This document shows positions 49,658-57,922 of a stretch of 64,000 nt of DNA, piece by piece. A program made the position numbers and the translations under genes. A model generated the notes under the pieces. It searched no databases. It saw nothing but the letters and a program-made list of their open reading frames with translations, and was not told the origin of the DNA. Source of the stretch: Planomicrobium okeanokoites (GTDB lineage Bacteria; Bacillota; Bacilli; Bacillales_A; Planococcaceae); contig NZ_QQRS01000004.1 in the NCBI RefSeq assembly GCF_003428875.1, positions 124,001 to 188,000 on the forward strand, read 5' to 3'. Position 1 is the stretch's first letter; every line of letters begins with the position of its first letter.

Positions 49658-50452
49658 TTATTCAGAAATGTATTTGTTCAAAATTTCGTCGTACTCGCCG
49701 CTGTCACGCAATGCCTGAAGACCAGCATTGATCTGTTCAAGCACTTCAGCATTTTCGCCTTTCAGCACTGCGATACCATATTGGTCACCAGTCAGGCGGT
49801 CACCTACAGTTTTCAGATCAAGACCACTTTCAGCAATCGCATAAGCGATGACAGGGTAGTCTTCAAGAAGGACATCCGCATTTCCGTTCGATACTTCCTG
49901 GAACATGGATGGGCTGTCTTCGAATTGTGCAATTTCATAACCATATTCTTCTTCGTTATCACGGGCAAATTGTGCTCCCGTTGTCCCGCTCTTAACCGCA
50001 ACTGTTTTGCCTTCAAGATCTTCCATAGAAGTGATCTCCGAGTTATCCGATTGAACAACAAGCGTCAATCCTGCATCGAAATAAGGATCGGAGAAATCCA
50101 CTACTTCTTTACGTTCATCCGTAATACTCATCCCTGCAATCGCAATATCCAATTGACCGGCCTGCAAAGCTGGAATGATTCCGCCGAAGTCCATCGGGTT
50201 GAATTCGATATCAAACCCTTGATCTTCAGCAATCGCATTGATCAGGTCAATATCAATCCCTGTATATTCCCCGTCCACTTCATATTCGAACGGCGGGTAA
50301 GTCGTGTCTATTCCCACTTGATATGTTTTGCTTTCGCCGCCTTCAGTACCGCTTCCTTCTCCCCCGGAAGTCGATTCATCATCGGATCCACATGCCGCGA
50401 TAAACAGCATCAATGCTAAAAGCATCACAATAAAACTGAACTTTTTCATCAT
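49658..50452 (-). CDS. glnH: Glutamine-type ABC transporter substrate-binding lipoprotein
   Basis: 264 residues. Lipoprotein signal with FIAAC (Cys21), a Gly/Ser/Glu linker, then a family 3 binding protein: YQVGIDTTYPPFEYEVDGEY, TGIDIDLINAIAEDQGFDIEF, GIIPALQAGQLDIAIAGMSIT and DFSDPYFDAGLTLVV, a block most like GlnH. Arginine-type relatives are possible. A second ATG immediately follows the first; GGGGGAAAT precedes. Confidence 0.85.
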   Translation of the reverse strand: MMKKFSFIVMLLALMLFIAACGSDDESTSGGEGSGTEGGESKTYQVGIDTTYPPFEYEVDGEYTGIDIDLINAIAEDQGFDIEFNPMDFGGIIPALQAGQLDIAIAGMSITDERKEVVDFSDPYFDAGLTLVVQSDNSEITSMEDLEGKTVAVKSGTTGAQFARDNEEEYGYEIAQFEDSPSMFQEVSNGNADVLLEDYPVIAYAIAESGLDLKTVGDRLTGDQYGIAVLKGENAEVLEQINAGLQALRDSGEYDEILNKYISE

Positions 50453-50538
50453 ATTTCCCCCTTTGTATAAATTAAGTACATTACTAATATATCATAATAT
50501 TCTCAAACTTAATAAGATAATCATATATTTCTCTGTGG

Positions 50539-51627
50539 TCAGTCAGAACTTTGTGCAACTTCCCGTTTCTTTCTCAGCCTGATAAAAAGCCTGAAATTAT
50601 GAACCAGTGTTTTTACTACGGCATACAGCGGGATAGCAATCAAAAGTCCGATAAATCCATAGAGGGCTGCTGCGATCATCAACAAGAGGATGATCGTCAA
50701 AGGATGAATATTAAGGCGGTTACCCATGATGTTCGGCGTAATCAGATTGCCTTCCAATTGCTGAACAACGAGCAGAACGAGTACAACTTTGACCGCCATC
50801 AATGGTTCGCCATTGACCAGAGCTACGAATATGGCAGGAATGATGCCCAGAATCGGTCCCAAAAAAGGGATTATGATCAGGAACATCGCAAAAATAGCTA
50901 AAGATAATGCGTACTCCAACCCAATAATCCAATAACCGATAAACATCAGCACACCGACGGTCATTGCCACCAGTGCCTGTCCGACGATATAGGCGGATAA
51001 AGTCGCATCCACATCGCTCAATAGTTTCCTGCCTTCCGGCTTATGTTCTTCAGACAGATATTTCGTAATATGCGGAACAAGTTTTTCGTCATCTTTCAAT
51101 AAGAAGAAAAGTATGAATGGCACGACGATGATGACGACTGCAATATTCATCAATGCAGTTAAGATGCTGGCAACATTGTCGACCAGCCCGTCCGAAGCGG
51201 ATTGTATATAAGATAATGCCCTTGCGCGAATTTCAGATCCCTGGAGCCCCATGAATTCGAATCTCGCCATAGCTGTTTCAGATTCCTCTGTCACTTCCTC
51301 CACTTTTTCCGGCGCCAATTCCAAAAAGCTCTCTACCTGCGCCTTGACTGTCGGTCCAAAAAAATAGATTCCAATTGCAAAAATGGATGCGATGACAGCA
51401 AAAACAATGGCGATGCCAGCTAATTTCGGTACATAGCGCCTCAGCAGATTCACCAGCGGACGAAGCAGATAATAAAACAGGCCAGCGATTAAAATAGGCG
51501 CAAAAAGTGTAGTAATTATAACTTTGAACGGCCACAGCGCATAATCGATCTTGCCAAGGAAAAATAGGATGATCAATATCAGCAATGCGCCAGTGGCATA
51601 CTCAAAAAATGGTTTTCTAATCCACAA
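50539..51627 (-). CDS. AI-2E family transporter, copy 2
   Basis: 362 residues, same family as the 24123-25202 product, with identical stretches such as GYWIIGLEYAL, QQLEGNLITPN, GNRLNIHPLTI. Two N-terminal helices, a soluble coil (ELAPEKVEEVTEESETAM) and the C-terminal core helices. TTG start with GGAGGAGGAAGCCAT upstream. Solute unknown; the charged C-terminal tail (RLRKKREVAQSSD) is cytoplasmic. Confidence 0.9.
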   Translation of the reverse strand: MWIRKPFFEYATGALLILIILFFLGKIDYALWPFKVIITTLFAPILIAGLFYYLLRPLVNLLRRYVPKLAGIAIVFAVIASIFAIGIYFFGPTVKAQVESFLELAPEKVEEVTEESETAMARFEFMGLQGSEIRARALSYIQSASDGLVDNVASILTALMNIAVVIIVVPFILFFLLKDDEKLVPHITKYLSEEHKPEGRKLLSDVDATLSAYIVGQALVAMTVGVLMFIGYWIIGLEYALSLAIFAMFLIIIPFLGPILGIIPAIFVALVNGEPLMAVKVVLVLLVVQQLEGNLITPNIMGNRLNIHPLTIILLLMIAAALYGFIGLLIAIPLYAVVKTLVHNFRLFIRLRKKREVAQSSD

Positions 51628-51660
51628 ATGGCTTCCTCCTCCCTCTAAATGAAACCGCCA

Positions 51661-51698
51661 AAAAGAGCGAAAGTAAAAATCTCTTTACTTCCGCTCTG
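51661..51698 (-). terminator. Terminator after the 94-residue protein gene
   Basis: AGAGCGGAAGTAAA / TTTACTTTCGCTCT followed by TTTT on the minus strand. Confidence 0.85.
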
Positions 51699-51710
51699 AA
51701 AATCCATGTA

Positions 51711-51995
51711 TTATTTGTCTTTTTCCAATTCTTCAAGCTCTCTGTGTGTTTGCGGGAAAGCATTAGCCTGCCATTCATCACGGTAGGCCGAATCCAACTG
51801 GGTCAAACCTTTTTCCGCGTCATCTTCATCCGCTTCAACACTTTCGCGCTGGTCGATTTCCTTGCTGTTATGCATATGCACATCTTTATCGAGCGCTTCC
51901 TGCTTCGCTTTTTCCTGATAGGATTTATACACAAAAATCCCGGCTGCAGCCGCAAAAGCACTGGTCAATAATGAAATCATTGTTGAATTTTTCAT
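51711..51995 (-). CDS. Small membrane-anchored acidic protein, 94 residues
   Basis: One N-terminal helix (MISLLTSAFAAAAGIFVY) followed by a highly charged, probably disordered part (KEIDQRESVEADEDDAEKGL, HRELEELEKDK). No family recognised. TTTGGAGGG precedes ATG and a terminator follows, so it is likely genuine. Confidence 0.7.
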   Translation of the reverse strand: MKNSTMISLLTSAFAAAAGIFVYKSYQEKAKQEALDKDVHMHNSKEIDQRESVEADEDDAEKGLTQLDSAYRDEWQANAFPQTHRELEELEKDK

Positions 51996-52090
51996 CGAAT
52001 CCCTCCAAATAAAACTTTATATTTCCACTATATAATGTTGTATACCCTTAAAAATTAAGTTTAATTAGGAAAAACGAAGATTTTTCATCT

Positions 52091-52810
52091 TCACAGTACA
52101 TAGACGTCCTTATTTTCTTTCTGCCTGAACGTTTCAAGCTGTTCCAGCAGCTTCAGGGCAACACCTTTTGCCGAAGCCGGATTCTGGCCGGTTATGAGTC
52201 TGCCTGAAACCACTGTGCAAGCGGCCATGGGTACAGAAGCTTTTTTATAAAGCCCGCCTCGCTCCTTCAATACCTGCTCGAGAGAAAAAGGGATATGCTT
52301 ATACATGCCCAGCGCTTTCTCTTCCACATCCGAGAACCCGGTTACGACATGGCCCGAAACCAAAAGCCGGCCATTCGAAAGCCGCACGTTCTGGATGCCG
52401 CTTGGCCCGTGGCAAACAGCGGCCACATAGCCGCCCTGTTCATAAATCTCACGGGTCAATTCCTGCAAATCTTTGTCGTCCGGAAAATCCATCATCGTAC
52501 CGTGCCCGCCGGTAAAGTAGATTGCTGCATAATCTCCAGGATCCACTTGTTCAGGCACCAACGGTTTTTTCAGCTGGACCATGAAATCATCATCCATATA
52601 ATAATTCCGTGTCTGCTTATGTGTCACAGCCCCCACCAAGCTTCGCGGATCAATCGGAACCCGGTCAGCTGCTGTGCTGACGATATCCACTCCATAACGG
52701 TCTTTGACTTCATGGTAAAAATCCGTAAGCTCTCTCAACCATAATCCTGTTTTCTTCCCTTTTGGTCCCAGCGCCGAATGATTTGTCACGACAATCAATA
52801 TTTTATCCAT
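52091..52810 (-). CDS. DJ-1/PfpI family protein (Hsp31-like)
   Basis: 239 residues. The nucleophile elbow GGYVAAVCHGPSGIQ has the reactive Cys followed by His, with an upstream Glu region (YFTGGHGTMMDFPDD) as in Hsp31/glyoxalase III-type DJ-1 proteins. Such proteins degrade methylglyoxal or act as chaperones/deglycases. GAAAGGGGATTGGC precedes ATG. Monocistronic. Confidence 0.88.
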   Translation of the reverse strand: MDKILIVVTNHSALGPKGKKTGLWLRELTDFYHEVKDRYGVDIVSTAADRVPIDPRSLVGAVTHKQTRNYYMDDDFMVQLKKPLVPEQVDPGDYAAIYFTGGHGTMMDFPDDKDLQELTREIYEQGGYVAAVCHGPSGIQNVRLSNGRLLVSGHVVTGFSDVEEKALGMYKHIPFSLEQVLKERGGLYKKASVPMAACTVVSGRLITGQNPASAKGVALKLLEQLETFRQKENKDVYVL

Positions 52811-52886
52811 GCCAATCCCCTTTCGGATATTTTCCGTATTTTTTACATTATTCCCTCTTGAAAAGTTTTTACTCCCTGCAAATGAA

Positions 52887-52930
52887 ATGAAAAACGATGG
52901 GACAGCCTATGCAAGGCCATCTCCATCGTT
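52887..52930 (-). terminator. Terminator after yqxD
   Basis: AAACGATGG ... CCATCGTTT hairpin with an inner GGCCTTGCATAGGCTGTCC part, then TTC on the minus strand. Confidence 0.75.
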
Positions 52931-53376
52931 TAACGTGTTCCTATCTTTTCAATCAACCCTTCCAGGTTCATCGTGAATTTTTCATTGTCTTCCGGTTTAC
53001 GCTTTTTCGGACCTTTCATCCGGCCGCCGCCCTGACGGATTTTTTTGGCAATATGCCGGCCATGCAAAAGCTGGTCAATGTTCTCTTCCGAGTAGAGCCT
53101 GCCGTTCTGATCAATCGGATAGCCCTGCTTTGCCAGTACCATCGCAGCCAGGCCATAATCCTGCGTCACGACTATATCCCCTTTTTTCACCCGATTGACC
53201 AGCACGAAATCGACGGCATCCGGACCCTTGGAGACAGTCACCGTTTCAGCGCCTTCCCTGTACATCTCATGTGACGTATCACATAACAGAATCACATCCA
53301 GCTTATATTTCCGCGCAGCAGCGATTGTCTGATCCACTACCGGGCAGCCGTCTGCATCGATCAATACTTTTACCAT
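52930..53376 (-). CDS. yqxD: YaiI/YqxD family (UPF0178) protein
   Basis: 148 residues. KVLIDADGCPVVDQTIAAA at the start, GPDAVDFVLVNRVKKGDIVVTQDYGLAAMVL in the middle and GRHIAKKIRQGGGRMKGPKKR at the end are the family blocks; the acidic residues (D7, D9, D49-like, D72-like) suit a PIN/NYN-type nuclease fold. Function unknown. Start overlaps the stop of the DUF1836 gene (TGATG). Confidence 0.93.
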   Translation of the reverse strand: MVKVLIDADGCPVVDQTIAAARKYKLDVILLCDTSHEMYREGAETVTVSKGPDAVDFVLVNRVKKGDIVVTQDYGLAAMVLAKQGYPIDQNGRLYSEENIDQLLHGRHIAKKIRQGGGRMKGPKKRKPEDNEKFTMNLEGLIEKIGTR

Positions 53377-53951
53377 CAGGCTTCTTCCCCTTCCACCATT
53401 TCATCGACCAAAATTTCAGCCGCTCTTCTGTAAAGATTGCTCATATGGACGAGCGACGCAATCAGCAGAACTTTATCGATCTCTTCGCGGTCATCACCGA
53501 AATCCGCCGATTCCGTTTGCGCCTTTTCCATCTGCTGCTCCACATTCTCTTTGAAAATTCCGTCGTTATATCGCTGAATCTCCAGATAACTTTCATAAAA
53601 ACCGCTAAGATCGATTTCTTTCTGTGCCGCTTTTTCATTGATGCCCGCAAGCACTTTTTTTACATCATTGATCGATAATGCGCTTTTCATCTGATAAATC
53701 AAGTTGATTAACATTACATGATTCCGGGAATATTTTTTATTGGTCACCGGATAGAATAATTTCCCTTTGGCATAATTATTGATCATGGTCTTGGTCAGGA
53801 TTTTCTCCTCCGGATTCCTCTTCGTTTCAGCAAAACCCGTATCAAACAATTGAATGACTTGATCAATGTACAAATCTATTCTGGGAATTTCTTCGGTCGG
53901 AATTTTTTTCTCCAGCGCGAGCTTGTCTATTAACTGTTTGGCATCCGCCAT
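53376..53951 (-). CDS. DUF1836 protein, putative HTH regulator
   Basis: 191 residues. DUF1836 features: IPTEEIPRIDLYIDQVIQLFD, then a MerR-like winged region EEKILTKTMINNYAKGKLFYPV, KKYSRNHVMLINLIYQMKSAL, and a C-terminal helical domain. The helix-turn-helix suggests DNA binding; targets are not known. ATG 53951 uses GAGGGGGG. It is divergent from the HlyIII gene, whose promoter carries a perfect dyad, so autoregulation of the shared region is a reasonable guess. Confidence 0.88.
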   Translation of the reverse strand: MADAKQLIDKLALEKKIPTEEIPRIDLYIDQVIQLFDTGFAETKRNPEEKILTKTMINNYAKGKLFYPVTNKKYSRNHVMLINLIYQMKSALSINDVKKVLAGINEKAAQKEIDLSGFYESYLEIQRYNDGIFKENVEQQMEKAQTESADFGDDREEIDKVLLIASLVHMSNLYRRAAEILVDEMVEGEEA

Positions 53952-54017
53952 ATTCGAATCCCCCCTCATCAAAAGCGATTGCTTTAATTTTATACTATGA
54001 TCACCGAATAGCCAAAC

Positions 54018-54046
54018 TTGACTAGCAAAATAACTACGTATATTAT
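54018..54046 (+). promoter_or_regulatory. Promoter of the HlyIII gene
   Basis: TTGACT, 17 bases, TATTAT: nearly consensus sigma-A. Confidence 0.8.
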
Positions 54047-54060
54047 ATTAAGTAGTTATT
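54029..54060. promoter_or_regulatory. 9-bp perfect dyad around the -10, candidate operator
   Basis: AATAACTAC (54029-54037) and GTAGTTATT (54052-54060), 14 bases apart, enclosing the -10 of the HlyIII promoter. Confidence 0.6.
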
Positions 54061-54089
54061 AAAACTATGTAATGAAGAGGAGATATTTT

Positions 54090-54737
54090 ATGGATACATA
54101 TTTCAGAGAACCTTTTAACGCTATATCCCATCTAATCGGTGGTGTCCTTTCCATCGCGGCCCTATTAGCTATGGTCATCAAAGCGAGCTCCACTGGACTG
54201 CCGACTCTCCACATCGTGTCAGTCATCATTTTCGGTGCGAGCTTGATCTGCCTCTATACGGCCTCGACTGTTTATCACGCGGCAAAAGGGAAACCGGAAA
54301 CCATTGCATTCCTGAGAAAATTGGATCACTCGATGATATTCCTGTTGATCGCGGGCTCATACGCTCCTTTCTGCCTGATTGCACTCGACGGCTCACTCGG
54401 CTGGATCGTATTCTCTCTGGTGGCTGTTCTTGGAATCAGCGGCATCCTCTTTAAAATGGTCTGGTTCCACTCACCGCGCTGGCTTTCGACGGCTATCTAC
54501 ATTGTAATGGGCTGGATCATCGTATTTGCTGTTGTGCCTTTGGCAGAAAATCTGTCAGCGGTCGGCTTATCCCTATTGGTCGGCGGCGGTATCATGTATA
54601 CAGTAGGCGGCATCATTTACGGGTTGAAACCAAACTTCCTGTCTTTCAAATACGCCGGCTTCCATGAAATTTTCCACATCTTCATACTGCTCGGCAGCCT
54701 GTGCCATTTCCTGGCCGTTTATTATTATGTACTTTAA
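54090..54737 (+). CDS. Hemolysin III family (PAQR-like) membrane protein
   Basis: 215 residues, seven helices. The PAQR metal motifs are present: EPFNAISHLIGGVLS near the start, STVYHAAKGK, LDHSMIFLLIAGSYAPFCL and the late GFHEIFHIFILLGSLCHFLAVYYYV with its His residues. In bacteria the role is unclear (membrane homeostasis is suspected). ATG 54090 is chosen by AGAGGAGATATTTT; 54072 would put that site inside the gene. Confidence 0.93.
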   Translation: MDTYFREPFNAISHLIGGVLSIAALLAMVIKASSTGLPTLHIVSVIIFGASLICLYTASTVYHAAKGKPETIAFLRKLDHSMIFLLIAGSYAPFCLIALDGSLGWIVFSLVAVLGISGILFKMVWFHSPRWLSTAIYIVMGWIIVFAVVPLAENLSAVGLSLLVGGGIMYTVGGIIYGLKPNFLSFKYAGFHEIFHIFILLGSLCHFLAVYYYVL

Positions 54738-54743
54738 ATGAAA

Positions 54744-54780
54744 AAAACCAGCCGCAAGATTTAACTTGTGGCTGGTTTTT
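54744..54780 (+). terminator. Terminator after the HlyIII gene (twin 1)
   Basis: AAAACCAGCCGCAAG / CTTGTGGCTGGTTTT then T. Almost the same hairpin recurs at 55173-55209. Confidence 0.85.
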
Positions 54781-54935
54781 AGGCTGTCGAGAAAGATCAT
54801 CTGCTTCAATCATTTCGCTGCAGACGGACGCGTTCCGCAGGGAGCTGCCTGAGCCTCCTCGTGAGCTTCGCTCTCTGCGGGGTCTCAGGACTCGCTCTGT
54901 TTCCTGCAGGAGTCGCCGTCTGCTGCTACATTTTA
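54781..54935. repeat. GC-rich palindromic repeat
   Basis: CTGCAGACGGACGCG ... TCGCCGTCTGCTG outer arms with GAGCCTCCTCGTGAGCTTCG, GCGGGGTCTCAGGACTCGC and TCCTGCAGGAGTC inside. Codon-like patterns are absent; similar elements are common between genes of Bacillales in my recollection. Confidence 0.6.
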
Positions 54936-54974
54936 TATCTATAGAAGCAAGTGAATATTTTTCTCAAAAACAAA

Positions 54975-55150
54975 AATAGTTAGATTACTTCTTTATAGAA
55001 AGCGTTTCTGAGATATGGAACAAAACAGCGAAGACTCCCAGGTGACTAAGCGAAGTGCTGAGATCCACTCGGGCGAAGTGGAACGAGACCGAGTTAGCTC
55101 AGCGCGAGCCACCAGGAAAGCGGAGCTGTTTTGTGGAATATCGCTTTCCT
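54975..55150. repeat. Interspersed repeat, family 1 copy 3
   Basis: ATTACTTCTTTATAGAAAGC, GAGATATGGAACAAAACAGC, GAAGACTCCCAGG, GCTGAGATCCACTCGGGCG, CACCAGGAAAGCGGAGC, TGTTTTGTGGAATATCG. Ends agree with the copies at 5893 and 14437 (inverted). No gene. Confidence 0.75.
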
Positions 55151-55172
55151 AATTTTCTTTTTCAACAAGCCG

Positions 55173-55209
55173 AAAACCAGCCGCAAGCGTTAACTTGTGG
55201 CTGGTTTTT
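55173..55209 (-). terminator. Terminator after the RsbR gene (twin 2)
   Basis: AAACCAGCCACAAG / CTTGCGGCTGGTTTT on the minus strand; same core as at 54744-54780. Confidence 0.85.
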
Positions 55210-55211
55210 TT

Positions 55212-56045
55212 CTATTCTTGAGTCTCCAAAGCACGCATCAGGTTTGCGTGGACTTTGATGTCTTTGAAATTGATGCCCAATGTAATGGCGGTCTGGGCAA
55301 TTTCCGGCCGGATGCCTGACAGCACCGACTGCACACCGATGATTTTCAGCGACTCCATCACTTGGAAAATTTGCTGCGCCACCATGGTATCGATGATGGC
55401 CACTGCCGATAAATCGATGTAAAGCGTATCGAGTTGCTGTTTCACGCTTTGTTCCAGGGCGGTTTCCAAAATGATTTTAGCGCGGTGGGTATCGATATCT
55501 CCCACTAACGGCAGGATGCCGACCCCTTTTTTGATCGGAATGACAGGACTGCTCAGTTCGTAAATCATCTGCCGCTGACTCTGGAGCATCCTTTGATCGG
55601 CTTCGTAATGCCGGATGGCGAAGCGCTCGATAATGTAATCGAAAGAGTCGTTCAAGACTTCTGCCCAGTTTAACGCATCGTCACTGTTTGCATCAAAATC
55701 CTCATTGAAGAACTTGCGTACATAGCCCCAGTAGATTCCGCGGAATACCCGAATCTGCGCAATCACTTCATGCAAGGGCACGGATTGGCGGGCACGCGCT
55801 GTCGCGATTGTTTCCACCCATTCTTCCAGTTCCACAAGAAATTCATCTTCACTTTTGATGAAAACGGAAGTCACCGCTTCTATAAAAGCATCATTCTGTT
55901 TCTTCAATTGTTCTTCCACCTGAGAAGAGACATTACTCGAATACATGGAGCCATCCGCTTTTTTCCGGCTGCCCAGCCATTCCTCCGTCAGCTTTTTTTT
56001 ATTGCTAAGTATGTAATTATATAATTCCTCATTTTTTTGTCCCAT
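55212..56045 (-). CDS. RsbR-type stressosome STAS protein (canonical phosphosite)
   Basis: 277 residues. N-terminal globin-like helical sensor, then IYELSSPVIPIKKGVGILPLVGDIDTHRAKIILE, where the Thr of IDTHRA is the RsbT phosphorylation site, and LYIDLSAVAIIDTMVAQQIF with SGIRPEIAQTAITLG, close to RsbRA/RsbRD. It should build the 1.8 MDa stressosome with RsbS and sequester RsbT until stress, which releases sigma-B. No rsbS, rsbT or sigB is in the window. ATG 56045 gives the family length; AAGGGG is somewhat far, and a TTG four codons upstream is possible. Confidence 0.88.
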   Translation of the reverse strand: MGQKNEELYNYILSNKKKLTEEWLGSRKKADGSMYSSNVSSQVEEQLKKQNDAFIEAVTSVFIKSEDEFLVELEEWVETIATARARQSVPLHEVIAQIRVFRGIYWGYVRKFFNEDFDANSDDALNWAEVLNDSFDYIIERFAIRHYEADQRMLQSQRQMIYELSSPVIPIKKGVGILPLVGDIDTHRAKIILETALEQSVKQQLDTLYIDLSAVAIIDTMVAQQIFQVMESLKIIGVQSVLSGIRPEIAQTAITLGINFKDIKVHANLMRALETQE

Positions 56046-56125
56046 GAAAAACAAAAACCCCTTCTGCTTGCAGACTATCTTTTCAGTATAATGTATTTTC
56101 CATATTAAATAAAACCTGACCCGGT

Positions 56126-57301
56126 TCAGCTTCTTGCAGAACCGGCAGTTCTGGCGCTTATCCATTTATAATAAACACCGATCAGCAAGACAAAAATCGC
56201 CAGGGTCAAATACAGTTTCGAATAGCCGAGAGCAGAAGCCATCACGCCGAGGGCAACCGCTCCAATAGCAATACCGGTATCATAAAAGGCGAAAAAGGTG
56301 CCTGTTGCGTATCCGCTCCGGTGTTTATCGGCAGCCTCGATCGCCAGCGTCTGAAAACTCGGCAGCAAAGTCCCATACCCCAATCCGATCAACGCCCCCG
56401 ACAACAGCAGCATCCAGGAAGATGTCGTATAACTGAGGGTCCATAAGCCGATGGCGAAGACGATGATTGAAGGAATGATGACATAATCCGGGCCTTTTGC
56501 GTCAAACAGCCGCCCAGTAAACGGCCGTACCAGCAGCATCGCCACTGCATAGACGACGAAGAAGAAACTTGCCGTCTGTAAAAGACCTAGCGCATCGGCA
56601 TAGACCGAGATGAATGTGATGATGCTGGCATAAGCGAAAGAAATAAGGAATCCGACACTGGCAATCGGCATACTTTTCGTTTCCAGAAAATTGCTGAGGG
56701 CAAGCTTGCGACGAGCCGCTGTTTCTTTCGGTATCTTCTCCACCTGGACCAGCAAAGCGCAGACAAAACCAATAACCATGATTGCCCCGAAAATGATGAA
56801 GATAACCCGAGAGGACACTAACGGCTGCAAAGTCAGCGCGATGAACGGTCCTGCCACCACAGCCAGGTTCATGGCAATGGCATAATAACCCATGCCTTCA
56901 CCGCGGCGCTCAGGCGGAATAATATCAGCTGCGATTGCACCCGCCACCGTGGTTACAAGGCTGAACCAGATGCCGTGGAAAAAGCGCAGAAGGAGCAGCG
57001 CCGCAAATGTGCCGATGAAGATATAGAGAATCGTACTGATGGCAAACATCAGCACTGAAAACACGAGCACTTCTTTATTGCCGAATTTATCGAGGATCAT
57101 TCCCGCAGCCAGACGCATGATGATGGCACTGACCAGGAACACGGACGTGGCCATGCCGCCTTCCGCCACCGTACCGTTTAAATCTTCCAGCACATACAGC
57201 GGCACAAATGTCAGCAACGCGTAAAATACTGTAAAAATAAAAAAAGTGCTCACAGATATATTGATGAAGCTTTTTGTCCAAATCGGTTTTCTCTCAATCA
57301 T
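56126..57301 (-). CDS. MFS transporter, drug-efflux type
   Basis: 391 residues, twelve helices. Motif A variants RLAAGMILDKFGNKEVLV and RPFTGRLFDAKG between helices 2-3 and 8-9, and GLGYGTLLPSFQTLAIE. It resembles the small sugar/drug exporters of Bacillus. It overlaps the MarR gene by eight bases, so the pair is one unit; the exported compound is presumably the MarR inducer. Confidence 0.9.
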   Translation of the reverse strand: MIERKPIWTKSFINISVSTFFIFTVFYALLTFVPLYVLEDLNGTVAEGGMATSVFLVSAIIMRLAAGMILDKFGNKEVLVFSVLMFAISTILYIFIGTFAALLLLRFFHGIWFSLVTTVAGAIAADIIPPERRGEGMGYYAIAMNLAVVAGPFIALTLQPLVSSRVIFIIFGAIMVIGFVCALLVQVEKIPKETAARRKLALSNFLETKSMPIASVGFLISFAYASIITFISVYADALGLLQTASFFFVVYAVAMLLVRPFTGRLFDAKGPDYVIIPSIIVFAIGLWTLSYTTSSWMLLLSGALIGLGYGTLLPSFQTLAIEAADKHRSGYATGTFFAFYDTGIAIGAVALGVMASALGYSKLYLTLAIFVLLIGVYYKWISARTAGSARS

Positions 57302-57728
57302 TTGTTACATCCTTTTCAGTCCGCTCTGCAGAATGGATCTTTTTCAGCAAAGCTTTTAATTGCTGCTGTTCTTCCCGGCTCAAATACGAAAGCATGCCAT
57401 TTTCAATCGCCGTGACCCGTTCTTCGATTTCAGCAACTTTCGATTCTGCCTTAGCTGTCAGGCAGACAATGCGCTGGCGTTTGTCGCCCCCTTCTTTCCG
57501 TTCGGCCCAGCCGCTTTCCTCCAGCTTTGAAACGGTCCGGGTAACGGTCGGTGCCTCCACGTTCAAGTACTGCCAAATTTCCTTTTGTGTCATCGGGCCA
57601 AATTGCTTCAAGCAAAATAAAATCGACCATTGTGCACTGTATAATTCATATCCCTTCAGAACCTCATTGACTTCTTTAATCGCCAAGCGGGATTTCTGAT
57701 GGATTTCATGAAACAAAAGATTCTCCAT
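57294..57728 (-). CDS. MarR family regulator of the MFS gene
   Basis: 144 residues: winged helix (MTQKEIWQYLNVEAPTVTRTVSKLEESGWAER, wing KEGGDKRQRIVCLT) within dimerisation helices. GGGAGCAGTTAGC precedes ATG. A TTACCTAAGTAA palindrome lies just downstream of the -10 of its promoter. Confidence 0.9.
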   Translation of the reverse strand: MENLLFHEIHQKSRLAIKEVNEVLKGYELYSAQWSILFCLKQFGPMTQKEIWQYLNVEAPTVTRTVSKLEESGWAERKEGGDKRQRIVCLTAKAESKVAEIEERVTAIENGMLSYLSREEQQQLKALLKKIHSAERTEKDVTND

Positions 57729-57751
57729 GCTAACTGCTCCCTGTAAATTAT

Positions 57752-57791
57752 TTACCTAAGTAAGTATATTGGGTTTTACAGGGAAAGTAAA
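57752..57791 (-). promoter_or_regulatory. Promoter and TTACCTAAGTAA operator of the marR-MFS unit
   Basis: Minus strand TTTACT (57786-57791), 17 bases, TATACT (57763-57768). The palindrome TTACCTAAGTAA (57752-57763) abuts the -10 on its downstream side, where a bound MarR dimer would block transcription. Confidence 0.6.
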
Positions 57792-57853
57792 GGTTGTGTC
57801 TTGAGCTGTGAAGCGCTGCAACCTCATCAGGCAGCCACTTTCTGACATCCACG

Positions 57854-57888
57854 ATAAAAAACCGGAGAAAGCAGCGCTTTCTCCGGTC
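57854..57888 (-). terminator. Terminator after the acetyl-CoA hydrolase/transferase gene
   Basis: ACCGGAGAAAGC / GCTTTCTCCGGT followed by TTTTTATC on the minus strand. Confidence 0.9.
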
Positions 57889-57922
57889 CAGTAATCATAG
57901 GCTGTCAAATGACTTTATTACA

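Noticed and set aside
54701..55258. Two plus-strand open frames in the HlyIII-RsbR gap
   Set aside because: They consist of terminators and interspersed repeats and have no ribosome sites.
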